Shown here piece by piece: positions 41,788-51,147 of a DNA stretch of 64,000 nucleotides. The notes beneath the pieces were generated by a model, which was given only the letters and a program-made list of their open reading frames with translations, was not told the origin of the DNA and ran no database searches. The DNA comes from Acidobacteriota bacterium (GTDB lineage Bacteria > Acidobacteriota > UBA6911), in NCBI GenBank assembly GCA_012729555.1, contig JAAYCX010000010.1:1-64000 (forward strand). Direction: 5' to 3'. The stretch's first letter is position 1. Every line of letters starts with the position of its first letter. A program made the position numbers and the translations under genes.

Positions 41788-43581
41788 ATGAAAAGAGACG
41801 ACATCCGGAACATCGCCATCATCGCCCACGTCGACCACGGGAAGACCACCCTGGTGGACGCCATGCTCCGGCAGAGCGGCACCTTTCGCGACAACGAGCG
41901 CCTGACCGAAAGGGTCATGGACAGCATGGACCTGGAGCGGGAGCGCGGGATCACGATCATGGCCAAGAACACCGCCATCCGCTACGGGGCGGTCAAGATC
42001 AACATCGTGGACACCCCCGGGCACTCCGATTTCGGCGGGGAGGTCGAACGGGTGCTCAAGATGGTGGACGGGGTGATGCTCCTGGTGGACGCCTCGGAGG
42101 GGCCGCTGCCGCAGACGCGGTTCGTGCTCCGGAAGGCGCTCGAGCAGAACCTCCCCGCCATTGTCGTCGTCAACAAGATCGACCGGTCCGACGCCCGCCC
42201 GCAGGAGGTGGTCAACGAGATCTACGACCTCTTCATCGACCTCGACGCGGGGGAGGAGCAGATCGCCTTCCCCATCCTTTACGCGGTCAGCAAGCGCGGC
42301 ATCGCCAAGCGGAGCCTGGAGGACCCCTCGGAGGACCTCCGCCCCCTGTTCGAGCAGATCCTCGAGTCCATCCCCGCGCCCCGGGCGATCCATGAGGGCC
42401 GCCTCCAGGTCCTGGTGACGACGCTCGACTACAACGACTACGTGGGGCGGATCGCCATCGGCAGGATCTTTTCGGGGAAGATAGCGGTCGGGGACACCGT
42501 TTCGGTCTGCAAGCTCGACGGCGCGATCGAGAAGACCCGCATCACCAAGCTCTTCACCTTCGACGGGCTGAAGCAGCAGGCGGTCGAGTCCGCCTCCGCC
42601 GGGGACATCATCGCCCTGGCCGGGATCGAGGGGATCTATATCGGCGAAACGGTCGCCGACGCCGAAGACCCCGTCCCGCTCCCCCCCATCCACGTGGACG
42701 AGCCGACCATTTCCATGGTCTTTCACGCCAACACCTCCCCCCTGTCGGGACGGGACGGGAAATTCGTGACCTCGCGCCATATCCGGGCCCGCCTGGAGAA
42801 GGAGACGCTGGGGAACGTCGCCATCCGGGTTTCCGAAACGGACGTGGTGGACAGCTTCAGGGTTTCCGGGCGGGGGGAACTGCAGCTGGCCATCCTGATC
42901 GAGATGATGCGGCGCGAGGAGTACGAACTGCAGGTGTCCAAGCCCCAGGTGATCACCCGCACCATCGACGGGGTCCTCATGGAGCCGATCGAGCTGGTGG
43001 TCATCGACTGCCCGGAGAATTTCATCGGCGTGGTCACCGAGGCCCTCGGGCGGCGCAAGGGGAAGCTGTCCAAGATCGTGGACCACGGCGCCGGCCGCGT
43101 GCGGATCGATTTCGAGGTCCCCTCGCGCGGGCTGATCGGCTTCCGCTCGGAGTTTCTGACCGACACCAAGGGGACCGGCCTGCTCAACTCCATGTTCCTC
43201 CGCTGGGGGCCCTGGATGGGGGAGATCGCCAACCGGCTCAACGGGGCGCTGGTGGCGGACCGGGCGGGGAAGGCCACCAGCTACGCCCTGTACAACCTGC
43301 AGGAGCGGGGGGAACTGTTCGTGCGCCCCGGGACGGAGGTGTACGAGGGGATGATCATCGGGGAGAACGCCCGCACGGTCGACCTGGACGTCAATGTGAC
43401 CAAGGAGAAGAAGCTGACCAACATGCGCGCGTCGACGGCCGACGAGGCGATCCGGCTGATCCCCTTCCGCGACCTTTCGCTCGAGCAGGCCCTCGAGTTC
43501 ATCAACGACGACGAACTGGTCGAGATCACGCCGAAGACGATCCGCCTGCGCAAGAAGGCCCTCTCCGTCCACGACCGGTAA
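41788..43581 (+). CDS. typA: ribosome-associated GTPase TypA/BipA
   Basis: Translational GTPase of 597 residues, close to the usual ~600. G1 AHVDHGKT, G2 region ERGIT, G3 DTPGH, G4 NKID. The C-terminal BipA-specific domain is present ([65 protein letters not shown]). It acts in 50S assembly and stress or cold adaptation. The start ATG has GAGGA just upstream. Confidence 0.97.
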   Translation: MKRDDIRNIAIIAHVDHGKTTLVDAMLRQSGTFRDNERLTERVMDSMDLERERGITIMAKNTAIRYGAVKINIVDTPGHSDFGGEVERVLKMVDGVMLLVDASEGPLPQTRFVLRKALEQNLPAIVVVNKIDRSDARPQEVVNEIYDLFIDLDAGEEQIAFPILYAVSKRGIAKRSLEDPSEDLRPLFEQILESIPAPRAIHEGRLQVLVTTLDYNDYVGRIAIGRIFSGKIAVGDTVSVCKLDGAIEKTRITKLFTFDGLKQQAVESASAGDIIALAGIEGIYIGETVADAEDPVPLPPIHVDEPTISMVFHANTSPLSGRDGKFVTSRHIRARLEKETLGNVAIRVSETDVVDSFRVSGRGELQLAILIEMMRREEYELQVSKPQVITRTIDGVLMEPIELVVIDCPENFIGVVTEALGRRKGKLSKIVDHGAGRVRIDFEVPSRGLIGFRSEFLTDTKGTGLLNSMFLRWGPWMGEIANRLNGALVADRAGKATSYALYNLQERGELFVRPGTEVYEGMIIGENARTVDLDVNVTKEKKLTNMRASTADEAIRLIPFRDLSLEQALEFINDDELVEITPKTIRLRKKALSVHDR

Positions 43582-43600
43582 GCGGGGACCTTCCGCGCCC

Positions 43601-44854
43601 TCAGTCCTTCGCGTCCCGGATGAAGAGGGCGGTGACGACGGCGACGAGGGTGACGGCCCAGGCGGCGAAGTGGAACATGGCCGCGTACCCGAAGCGGTCG
43701 ATGAGGGCCCCCATGACCGGGGCGAAGATGGCGCCGGTGTACTGCATGGTCGAATAGTAGACCCCGTACAGGGTGGAGCGGTGGGCGGCCGGGGACTGGT
43801 TCATGATGAACATCTCGGTGACCGGGAACCGCATCGCCTGGATCACCCCCATCACCCAGAGCACGATCCAGAGTCCCCAGCCGAGCGAGACCGCCCGCAG
43901 GGCGAAGATCACCAGCCCCCCCAGGATCCCCGTGGCGATGACGACCCGGGTGCAGCCGATGCGGTCGGCCAGCCATCCCCCCAGCGGGCCCGCCCACATC
44001 CCCGATGAGAAGATGATGGACAGCGACATCGCCGAGACCTCGTTGGAGGCGCCCAGCACCTCCTTGATGTAGACCGGGAGGAAGGAGTTGACGGTGGCTC
44101 CCGCGCCCCCGCCGATCACCATCATGGTCAGGAAGGCGGCCAGCCGCCGCCGGTACCCCGGCTGCGGCGGACGCTCCTCCATTTGCCTCCGCTTCATCGC
44201 CTCGACATGCGCCCGCCCGTACCGCTTTCTCAGGTAGAGGAAGAAGGCCAGCCCCAGGACCACCGTGGGGACGGCCAGGGTGACGAAGCTGGCGCGCCAG
44301 CCCCAGGCCGCCGCGATCCCCCCGGCGATGAGGGGGGCGAGGAAGAAGCTGGAGTTGCCGCCGATCAGGTGCAGCCCCAGGGCCCGGCCGCGCTGGTGGG
44401 GGGGGACGGAGAGCGAAATCAGCGGGGTGGAGGCCGGGTGGTAGCCGCCGGCGGCGAGTCCCATGAAGACGAGGGCCGCAAGCAGCATCAGGTAGGTGCG
44501 GGACACGCCGACGAGCAGGCCCCCCAGGCCGACCCCCAGCACGCCGATGGTGATGAGCCAGGTGGGGCCGATGCGGTCGGCCAGCCACCCGGCCGGGAGC
44601 TGCGAGGCGCCGCTCGAGAGCGAAAACGCCGCGGCCACCCCGCCCAGCTGCGCCTTGCTCAGCCGGAATTCGTCCTGGATGAAGGGTTGCATCGGCTGCG
44701 GCAGCGCCGTCAGCAGGTGGTGCGTGGCGTGGGCCAGGATGAAAAAGGGGAGAGAGGAGAGGAAAAAGGAGCGGGGCCGGCCGGCCCCCGGAGCCTTCCC
44801 GGCGCCTCCCTCCTCCCGTCCCTCCGGTCCAGGCGCCTTCCCGCTCTTTTCCAT
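43601..44854 (-). CDS. MFS transporter
   Basis: Major-facilitator permease of 417 residues with about 12 membrane segments; the first ~30 residues are a Gly/Pro/Arg-rich cytoplasmic extension. Two GWLADRIG loops mark the symmetric halves. LPQPMQPFIQDEFRLSKAQLGGV at TM1 and the AAGGYHPASTPLISLSVPPHQRGRALGLH region resemble fosmidomycin-resistance/organic-anion type permeases, but the substrate is unknown. No Shine-Dalgarno precedes the ATG; a TACATT box (complement of 44863-44868) ends 8 nt before it. Confidence 0.83.
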   Translation of the reverse strand: MEKSGKAPGPEGREEGGAGKAPGAGRPRSFFLSSLPFFILAHATHHLLTALPQPMQPFIQDEFRLSKAQLGGVAAAFSLSSGASQLPAGWLADRIGPTWLITIGVLGVGLGGLLVGVSRTYLMLLAALVFMGLAAGGYHPASTPLISLSVPPHQRGRALGLHLIGGNSSFFLAPLIAGGIAAAWGWRASFVTLAVPTVVLGLAFFLYLRKRYGRAHVEAMKRRQMEERPPQPGYRRRLAAFLTMMVIGGGAGATVNSFLPVYIKEVLGASNEVSAMSLSIIFSSGMWAGPLGGWLADRIGCTRVVIATGILGGLVIFALRAVSLGWGLWIVLWVMGVIQAMRFPVTEMFIMNQSPAAHRSTLYGVYYSTMQYTGAIFAPVMGALIDRFGYAAMFHFAAWAVTLVAVVTALFIRDAKD

Positions 44855-44926
44855 AGAGCGTGAATGTAGCAAAAAAAGGGGGGACGGCCTACACGTTTCC
44901 CGTTTTTGTGTTATAAGGCGGGGATC

Positions 44927-45898
44927 ATGAAGACGGCGCTGGTTTGCGGGGCGGGCGGGTTCATCGGGGGCCATCTGGTCGGAAGGCTGAAGCGGGAGGG
45001 CTACCGGGTCCGGGGAGTGGACCTGAAATACCCGGAGTTCCGCCGGACCCCCGCCGATGATTTCGTCATCGGGGATCTCCGCGACCCGGCGCTGTGCCGG
45101 GAAATCCTGGACCGCCCGTATGACGAGGTCTATCAACTCGCGGCCGACATGGGGGGCGCCGGCTATGTGTTCTCCGGCGCGCATGACGCGGATATCATGA
45201 GCCATTCGGCCGCCATCAACCTGAACGTGCTCCGCCGCTGCCTGGAGGCGGGGGCCGGGAAGGTGTTCTATTCCTCCTCGGCCTGCGTCTACCCGGGGTA
45301 TAACCAGCAGGACCCCTCCAGCCCCCTCTGCCGCGAGGATTCGGCCTATCCCGCCGATCCCGACAGCGAGTACGGCTGGGAGAAGCTCTTCAGCGAGCGG
45401 CTCTATCTGGCCTTCCGGCGCAATCACGGCCTGCAGGTCAGGATCGCCCGTTTCCACAACATCTTCGGGCCCGAGGGGGCGTGGACCGGCGGCAGGGAAA
45501 AGGCGCCCGCGGCCATCTGCCGCAAGGTGGCCGAAGCCGGGGACGGCGGGGCGGTCGAGATCTGGGGGGACGGTCGCCAGACCCGGTCCTTCCTGCATAT
45601 CGACGAGTGCCTGGAAGGGGTCCGGAGGCTCATGGACTCCGGGCTGACGGGGCCGGTCAACATCGGTTCCGAGGAGATGGTCAGCATCGACGAGCTGGCG
45701 GAAATGGTGATCGGCATATCGGGCAAGCGGTTGTCTCTCCGCCATGTCGAGGGCCCCCTCGGGGTGCGCGGCAGGAATTCGGACAACACCCTCATCAGGG
45801 CAAGGCTGGGCTGGGCGCCTTCGGCCCCCCTGGTCGACGGTCTCAGGAGTCTGTACGCATGGATACGGCAGCAGGTCGAAGGGGGGGGCGGGGCCTGA
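44927..45898 (+). CDS. GDP-mannose 3,5-epimerase-like NAD-dependent epimerase
   Basis: Extended-SDR sugar-nucleotide epimerase of 323 residues. The NAD motif is GAGGFIGGH; catalytic YGWEK follows CVYPGYNQQDPSSPLCREDSAYPADPDSE. The adjoining ARFHNIFGPEGAWTGGREKAPAAICRKVAEA and GDGRQTRSFLHIDECLEG blocks match plant and bacterial GDP-mannose 3,5-epimerase (GME) particularly well. GME makes GDP-L-galactose (and GDP-L-gulose) from GDP-mannose. It overlaps the next gene, a GT11 transferase, by 40 bp, which supports a GDP-sugar product used directly there. Confidence 0.88.
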   Translation: MKTALVCGAGGFIGGHLVGRLKREGYRVRGVDLKYPEFRRTPADDFVIGDLRDPALCREILDRPYDEVYQLAADMGGAGYVFSGAHDADIMSHSAAINLNVLRRCLEAGAGKVFYSSSACVYPGYNQQDPSSPLCREDSAYPADPDSEYGWEKLFSERLYLAFRRNHGLQVRIARFHNIFGPEGAWTGGREKAPAAICRKVAEAGDGGAVEIWGDGRQTRSFLHIDECLEGVRRLMDSGLTGPVNIGSEEMVSIDELAEMVIGISGKRLSLRHVEGPLGVRGRNSDNTLIRARLGWAPSAPLVDGLRSLYAWIRQQVEGGGGA

Positions 45899-46806
45899 TT
45901 CTGGTGCGCCTGCGCGGCGGGCTGGGCAACCAGCTCTTTCAGTACGCGCTGGGGCGCCACCTCTCCATCATCCATGACAGGCCGCTCCTGCTGGACACCA
46001 GCGAATACCGGGCGGCCGGTCCCGACCCGCGGAAGGGGATCCGGGTCTATTGCCTGCAGCATTTCAATATCCGGGCGGGGATCGCCGGGCCTGACGAGAC
46101 GGCGCCCTTCCGGAGATATTACCGGCCGGACCTCCTCTCGCGCGTCCTGCGCCGCGCGGGAGGCCTGGGATTCGTGTACGGTCACACCTATGTCTACAGG
46201 TCTTTCCGGCAGGCGCATGTCCACTATCCGCGCGTCCTGGAGCGAAGGCCCCGGGGAGTGTACTACCTGGACGGCTACTGGCAGCTGGAGAGGTATTTCG
46301 CCGCCAGCGAGTCCATCCTGCGCGAGGAACTGGTCCTCGGGGAGGCTCCCGACGACTACAACCGGCGGATGCTGGAGCGGATCGATGCGGCGGAATCGGT
46401 CTGCGTTCATATCCGGCACGGGGACAACGCCTACGGGTATTCCCCGCAGCACGGGGTCCTGCCGCCGGATTATTACGCCCGGGCGATCGACGACCTGGCC
46501 CGGGCCGTGCCCGATCCCCGATTCTTCGTCTTCTCGGACGACCCGGAATGGGCCAGGGAAAACGTGCGCCCGGGCGGCGACACCACCTATGTCGACGGCA
46601 ACGGCGACGAGAGGAACTACGAGGACCTGAGGCTCATGGGACGCTGCCGGCATCACATCACGGCCAACAGCACCTTCAGCTGGTGGGGGGCGTGGCTCGG
46701 GCGGAGGCCGGGGCAGCGGGTGTACGCTCCCGGCCGCTATTTCATGCACCTGGAGGTCCCGATCGGCGGCTACTACCCCGAGTCGTGGAACATCATCGAT
46801 GTCTAG
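45859..46806 (+). CDS. glycosyltransferase family 11 (alpha-1,2-fucosyltransferase-like)
   Basis: GT11 enzyme of 315 residues. RLRGGLGNQLFQYALG (N-terminal), HIRHGD in the donor-binding region and NSTFSWWGAWLG (C-terminal) are the three classic GT11 motifs. Characterised members transfer L-fucose from GDP-fucose; given the upstream GME-like gene, GDP-L-galactose is a likely donor here (inference). The start at 45859 lies inside the preceding gene; the end overlaps the following GT-C gene by 8 bp. Confidence 0.88.
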   Translation: MDTAAGRRGGRGLILVRLRGGLGNQLFQYALGRHLSIIHDRPLLLDTSEYRAAGPDPRKGIRVYCLQHFNIRAGIAGPDETAPFRRYYRPDLLSRVLRRAGGLGFVYGHTYVYRSFRQAHVHYPRVLERRPRGVYYLDGYWQLERYFAASESILREELVLGEAPDDYNRRMLERIDAAESVCVHIRHGDNAYGYSPQHGVLPPDYYARAIDDLARAVPDPRFFVFSDDPEWARENVRPGGDTTYVDGNGDERNYEDLRLMGRCRHHITANSTFSWWGAWLGRRPGQRVYAPGRYFMHLEVPIGGYYPESWNIIDV

Positions 46807-48241
46807 CCGGGCACAGAAGCGCCTCTTTCGGGACCCCGCCCTGTACGCGGTCCTGGCGCTGTTCGCGGCCTGCGGGCTGGCCATCGCGGCCGGGAGGCCC
46901 CTGTGGCGCGACGAGGCGTTCTCCGCCCTGCTCGCACGCCGGTCGTTCGGGGACGTCATCGCCGTCGCCGCCGCCGATTTCGCCCCGCCCCTCTTCTACC
47001 TGCTGCTTGCCGGGTGGCGCAAGGCGGCCGGGGAGGGGGCGGTGGCCCTGCGCCTGCTGCCGCTCCTTTTCTCGCTCGGGACCCTCGTCCTGTTCCGGGC
47101 CCATTGCTGTCTCGTCCCGGACGACGGGTTCTCCCCCCGGCAGCGCGACCTGGTGTTCGCTCTCCTTGCGCTGCACCCGGTCTTTCTCCATTTTTCGGTG
47201 GAGCTGCGCTCCTACGCGCTCCTCATGATGCTGGTCATGGCCTCCATCCTCGCCATGAGCGCGGCCCTGTCGCGCCATGGAGGGTGGTGGACCGCTCTCG
47301 CGGGGGTCCACATCCTGCTGGTCTATACCCATAACCTGGGCTGGGTATGGGTCGCGGGCCAGGGGCTGGCCCTGGCCGGGTGGCTGCTCCTCCGCCGCGA
47401 CCGGCGGCAACTGGGCCGGCTGGGCCTGGTCTCGCTCGGCACCCTGGCCGCCTATGCGCCCTGGCTCGAGGTCACGGCCGGCCAGGTCCGGAGCTTGCGG
47501 GAGGACTTCTGGCTGTCCTTTCACTCCCTCCGGTCGTTGCTGCAGTACCGGGGGTTGCTCGTCCACGGCGAGGGAGGGGTCCGCTTCGAGTGGGTCCAGG
47601 CGGGGAGTGCGGCATTGTTCGCCGGCCTGCTCCTCCTGGCCCTGGTCGAGGCCCGGAAGACCGGCGGGAGTGCGCGCCTCTACGGGGCGATCTATGCCAT
47701 CGCCGCGGCCCTGTATTACCCCCTTTCCGCCCTGGCGGCCCCCATCCTCCACACCCGCTACCTGTCCCTGCTGGTCCCGCTGACGGTCATCCTCGCTTGT
47801 TCGGGCTCCGCCCGTGTGGCCCGCCGCCACCCGGCCTTTTTCCCTCCCCTGATGCTCGCCTGCCTCGTTTTTTCGCTCCTGTCCGTCGAAGGATTGATCC
47901 GCGCCGACGGGCGCCCGCGCTACGAGGCGCTCTCCCGCCTGTCCCGCCCCGTGTACGCGGCCCACGGCTTCGACATCATGCCCTGCCTCTATTACGCCCC
48001 CTCCTGCCGCTACGTGGGGGATGTCGGGGCGACCCCCGCCTATATCGGAGCGTCGCACCTCCCCGGGATCCCGGCCGTGCCCGGCTGGGAGGGGGTCACG
48101 GGGGAGGCGTGCTATGTCGTCTACCGCGGGGAGGGCCAATCGCCGGCCCCGCGGTTGCGGGAGCGGGGTTACGCCCCGGGCGCGGCCCCCCGGGGGCTGG
48201 GCGAGGATGTGTACCTCCAGCTCTATAAAATGGGGAACTAG
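46799..48241 (+). CDS. GT-C type membrane glycosyltransferase (PMT/ArnT-like)
   Basis: Polytopic inner-membrane protein of 480 residues with about ten helices and a short soluble C-terminus. The first periplasmic loop carries the GT-C acidic pair in GRPLWRDEAFSALL, the signature of PMT- and ArnT-like transferases that use polyprenyl-phosphate sugars. It presumably completes or transfers the glycan built with the two upstream genes. Its TAG stop lies within the CTAG flanking the MITE-like element. Confidence 0.82.
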   Translation: MSSRAQKRLFRDPALYAVLALFAACGLAIAAGRPLWRDEAFSALLARRSFGDVIAVAAADFAPPLFYLLLAGWRKAAGEGAVALRLLPLLFSLGTLVLFRAHCCLVPDDGFSPRQRDLVFALLALHPVFLHFSVELRSYALLMMLVMASILAMSAALSRHGGWWTALAGVHILLVYTHNLGWVWVAGQGLALAGWLLLRRDRRQLGRLGLVSLGTLAAYAPWLEVTAGQVRSLREDFWLSFHSLRSLLQYRGLLVHGEGGVRFEWVQAGSAALFAGLLLLALVEARKTGGSARLYGAIYAIAAALYYPLSALAAPILHTRYLSLLVPLTVILACSGSARVARRHPAFFPPLMLACLVFSLLSVEGLIRADGRPRYEALSRLSRPVYAAHGFDIMPCLYYAPSCRYVGDVGATPAYIGASHLPGIPAVPGWEGVTGEACYVVYRGEGQSPAPRLRERGYAPGAAPRGLGEDVYLQLYKMGN

Positions 48242-48417
48242 CCCGCATTATTCATGAGGCTACGTCGCGAGGCGGCGCAGGTGGGCGTGGATACAAGGCG
48301 CGATCCGGGAGGATTCCGCAGGCGTACTGGACGGTACGTCGAGGAATCCGACCAAGCGTAACGCAGTAGACATGCCCGATTGCACCGACGCAGCAGGAGC
48401 TTCATGAATAATGCGGG
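48242..48417. mobile_element. 176-bp MITE-like element with perfect terminal inverted repeats
   Basis: Termini CCCGCATTATTCATGA and TCATGAATAATGCGGG are perfect 16-bp inverted repeats (continuing with one mismatch for 4 more bp). CTAG directly flanks both ends (48238-48241 and 48418-48421), consistent with a 4-bp target duplication. No coding capacity; the interior has further inverted repeats (GGATTCC...GGAATCC around GTACTGGACGGTAC). It looks like a non-autonomous element mobilised by a transposase elsewhere. It sits exactly between two convergent genes, whose stops are the two CTAG copies. Confidence 0.8.
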
Positions 48418-48909
48418 CTAGGGGGACGTCCCCAATAACGCGTCCCAGTCGAAGGTGGCGAAGGTGGCGGACAGGGGGTGGTCGTCCTCGACGACGTGCA
48501 GCCGGTGGTCCGCGAAGAGGCGGAGGGCTACGGGGCGGACGGCATCGAGGGGGACCACGTCATCGCTCCTGCCGTGGAAGATCGTCACGGGCATGTGGAG
48601 CGTCCGGTCCCGGTAGGGTTCGAGCGGTTCCAGGTGCAGGGCGGGGGCCAGGAGGACGAGGCGCGCGACCCGGGTCTCGTGCCGGCAGGCGTAGACGGCG
48701 GCCATCAGCCCGCCGTAGCTCGAGCCGACCAGGATCAGGGGCGCCCGGCCCTCGAGCAGCCGCTCGAGCCTGTCCATCCTTTGCTCGAACGAGCCCGGGA
48801 AATCCTCGACGATCATGTCGGGGAAGCGCTCGCTGAAGAAGCGCCCCTTGTTTCCCCGGCTGGAGCTTTCCAGGCCGTGAATGAAGGCGCGCGTCGGATC
48901 TTTCGCCAT
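48418..48909 (-). CDS. small alpha/beta hydrolase (YqiA/YcfP-like esterase)
   Basis: Alpha/beta hydrolase of 163 residues. FIHGLESSSRGNKGRFF is the oxyanion-side opening, the nucleophile elbow is GSSYGG, the catalytic Asp is in FHGRSDDVVPL and the His in VEDDHPLS. The size and opening match the small YqiA/UPF0227-type esterases. Cytoplasmic; natural substrate unknown. A G6 run serves as Shine-Dalgarno. Its TAG stop is formed by the right-hand CTAG next to the MITE-like element. Confidence 0.85.
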   Translation of the reverse strand: MAKDPTRAFIHGLESSSRGNKGRFFSERFPDMIVEDFPGSFEQRMDRLERLLEGRAPLILVGSSYGGLMAAVYACRHETRVARLVLLAPALHLEPLEPYRDRTLHMPVTIFHGRSDDVVPLDAVRPVALRLFADHRLHVVEDDHPLSATFATFDWDALLGTSP

Positions 48910-49005
48910 GCCCCCCTGTATACCACAATTCCTTCGGGCCCGCGCCCGGTTTCGGTGTAAGCTTGCCGCAGTGCTGCAGGCAACCTATCGGGTCAGGAGG
49001 AGCGC

Positions 49006-49902
49006 ATGCGAAGGAACGGGTGGCGGGGGTGCAGGGGGGCGGTCTTCTGCCTGGCGCTGGTTCTGCTGGGGACTTCATCGGCCGGGAGCGCGGCGGCGAA
49101 GAACTTCCTCTGGGAGGTGACATCGGACAAGGCGACGGTCTACCTGTTCGGGTCGATCCATTACGCGAAGGCCGACATGTACCCGCTCGACGAGGCGATC
49201 GAGGACGCCTTCGCCCGTTCGCCCAACCTGGTGCTCGAGATCAACCCGCTCGAGATCGACCAGGCCGGGCTCGCGCGGCAGATCCTGGCCGAAGGGATGT
49301 ACACGGGGAAGCGGACGATCAAGGACGATCTCAGCCCGGAGGTGTTCGCCATGCTCGAGGAATACGCGCGCCGCGCCGGTCTCCCCATCGAGGCGTTCCT
49401 CGGCATGAAACCCGCGGTCCTCACCCTCACCCTCTCGTCGCTCGAATTCACGCGGCAGGGGTACGACCCCCAGCAGGGGATCGACATCTACTTCGCCCGG
49501 AAGGCGGGGGACTCCAAGCCGATTCTCGAACTGGAAACGGTCAGGGAGCAGCTGGACATGCTGCTTGGCCTCCCCGACGCCAGCCTGCTGCTGATGTACA
49601 CCATCCGGGACCTGGAGCGGGTGGGGGAACAGATCGACGAGATCGTGAAGCTCTGGAAGGCGGGGGACGCCGACGGGATGGACGAGGCGATGATCGGGGA
49701 GAGCCTCAGGGAGGAGCCCAGGGTCGCCCCGATCCTGGAAAAGATCCTTTTTGAACGCAACGTCACGATGACGGAGAAGATCAAGGAGCACCTGTCGGCC
49801 GGCAGAAGCTGCTTCGTCGTCGTGGGCGCCGCCCATTTCGTCGGCGACCGCGGCATCGTGCGCCTGCTCGAGAAGGAGGGCTACCGGGTCCGGCAGTTCT
49901 AG
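49006..49902 (+). CDS. TraB/GumN-family secreted protein
   Basis: Exported protein of 298 residues with signal peptide (RGCRGAVFCLALVLLGTSSAGSAAA). The family hallmarks are LFGSIHYAKADMYPLDEAIEDAF (first GxxH motif), LEINPLE and ELETVREQLDMLLGLP, and the late VVVGAAHFVGDRGIVRLLEKEGYRV (second GAxH motif). Relatives include GumN and the Tiki-type metal-dependent peptidases. A periplasmic hydrolase or processing role is possible. AGGAGG precedes the ATG. Its stop shares CTAG with the stop of the convergent xylanase gene. Confidence 0.9.
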   Translation: MRRNGWRGCRGAVFCLALVLLGTSSAGSAAAKNFLWEVTSDKATVYLFGSIHYAKADMYPLDEAIEDAFARSPNLVLEINPLEIDQAGLARQILAEGMYTGKRTIKDDLSPEVFAMLEEYARRAGLPIEAFLGMKPAVLTLTLSSLEFTRQGYDPQQGIDIYFARKAGDSKPILELETVREQLDMLLGLPDASLLLMYTIRDLERVGEQIDEIVKLWKAGDADGMDEAMIGESLREEPRVAPILEKILFERNVTMTEKIKEHLSAGRSCFVVVGAAHFVGDRGIVRLLEKEGYRVRQF

Positions 49903-51047
49903 CCGGACTTCTTCAGCGCGGCCACGGCGCGATAAGCCCCCTTCGGCTGCTTCTTCCGGTCGAACAGGAGCGGGTAGTTGGTGCGGCCGGGGACCGGGAA
50001 GTTGTTCTTCCACGTCTCGTCGTCGCTTGTCCCCCAGGTGGTGACGCGGTCGATCCGGTCCCGGTACTTCAGGAAGAGGCGGAACAGCTCCTCGTAGCGC
50101 CGGGCCAGGCGCCGCTCCATCTCCGCGGGGAGGCCGTCGGGCCAGGGGTTGAGTTCGGCCGAGTACCCGACCCGGGTGGAGATCTCGGAGGTGGCGGACC
50201 CCTCCCTCCCCGGCAGGACGTCCACGTCCAGCTCGGTGATATGTACCTGCACGCCCGCCTCGGCGAAGAGGCGGATGCTGGCCTCGAGTTCCGCGATCGA
50301 GGGGGAGTCGAGCATCACGTGGGCCTGCATCCCCACGCCGTGGATCGGCACCCCGCGTTTCTTGAAGTCGCGGACGAACTCCGCCACGAACTTCGCCTTC
50401 CCGGGGTTGTGCATGTTGTAGTCGTTGTAGAGGAGGCGCGCCGCGGGGTCGACCTCGTGCGCCCAGTGAAACCCCCGCTCCAGGAACTCCGGGCCCAGGA
50501 TCTCCAGCCAGGGGCTCCGGCGCCACCCCTTGTCCTCGTCGACCGCCTCGTTGACCACGTCCCAGGCGGCGACTTTCCCTTTGTAGCGCCCGACCAGGGT
50601 GCGGATGTGCTCTTCCATTTTCCGGAGCAGGTCGTCGCGCGAGATCCGTCCCCCGCCGGAGGGCGCCTGGAAAAGGTCGCGCGACGTCTGCGAATGCCAC
50701 ACGAGGGTGTGCCCGAGGATGTACATCCCGTGCCCGGACGCGAAGCGGACCAGCCGGTCGGGGAGCTCCCACTCCCAGCGCCCGGCCTCGGGGTGCACCT
50801 GCCCCCACTTCATGCAGTTTTCGGCCGTGACCGCGCTGAACTCGCGCGCGACGAGGTCCAGCATGCCGCGGTCCTGGGTCTCGAGGGTGCGGTTGCTGAC
50901 GGCGGTCCCGATCAGAAAGTCCCCCCGGTAGAGGTCCCCGAGGCCGGTGGAGCCGAGCGCCTCGGCCAGTGCGCGTTTTTTCGAGAGGGCGGCCAGAGAC
51001 AGGACGGCCATCGACTGCGTGCAGAAACGGCGGCGTGACATCGGCAT
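49899..51047 (-). CDS. GH10 endo-beta-1,4-xylanase, Tat-exported
   Basis: Glycoside hydrolase family 10 enzyme of 382 residues. The general acid/base Glu is in AWDVVNEA and the nucleophile Glu in VHITELDVDV; NCMKWGQVHP and LVWHSQ are typical substrate-site blocks. The N-terminus MSRRRFCTQSMAVLSLAALS is a Tat signal. It cleaves xylan. ATG 51047 has GAGGT 7 nt upstream. The product xylose could feed the xylulokinase in the hexuronate cluster. Confidence 0.93.
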   Translation of the reverse strand: MPMSRRRFCTQSMAVLSLAALSKKRALAEALGSTGLGDLYRGDFLIGTAVSNRTLETQDRGMLDLVAREFSAVTAENCMKWGQVHPEAGRWEWELPDRLVRFASGHGMYILGHTLVWHSQTSRDLFQAPSGGGRISRDDLLRKMEEHIRTLVGRYKGKVAAWDVVNEAVDEDKGWRRSPWLEILGPEFLERGFHWAHEVDPAARLLYNDYNMHNPGKAKFVAEFVRDFKKRGVPIHGVGMQAHVMLDSPSIAELEASIRLFAEAGVQVHITELDVDVLPGREGSATSEISTRVGYSAELNPWPDGLPAEMERRLARRYEELFRLFLKYRDRIDRVTTWGTSDDETWKNNFPVPGRTNYPLLFDRKKQPKGAYRAVAALKKSG

Positions 51048-51147
51048 GGCGGGTACCTCGCTCGAAAGGAATGTTCCCGGGCCGGCTCCCGGCCCCCGCG
51101 CCATCATAGCGCAAAGGGGGCGGGCCGGGCTTCAAGTATTTCGGGGG

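Noticed and set aside
45424-46959. 511-codon minus-strand frame over the GME/GT11 genes
   Set aside because: Shadow of two overlapping, motif-complete plus-strand genes.
48242-48417. Structured non-coding RNA instead of a mobile element
   Set aside because: Internal inverted repeats could fold, but perfect terminal repeats flanked by CTAG on both sides fit a MITE better; RNA not excluded.
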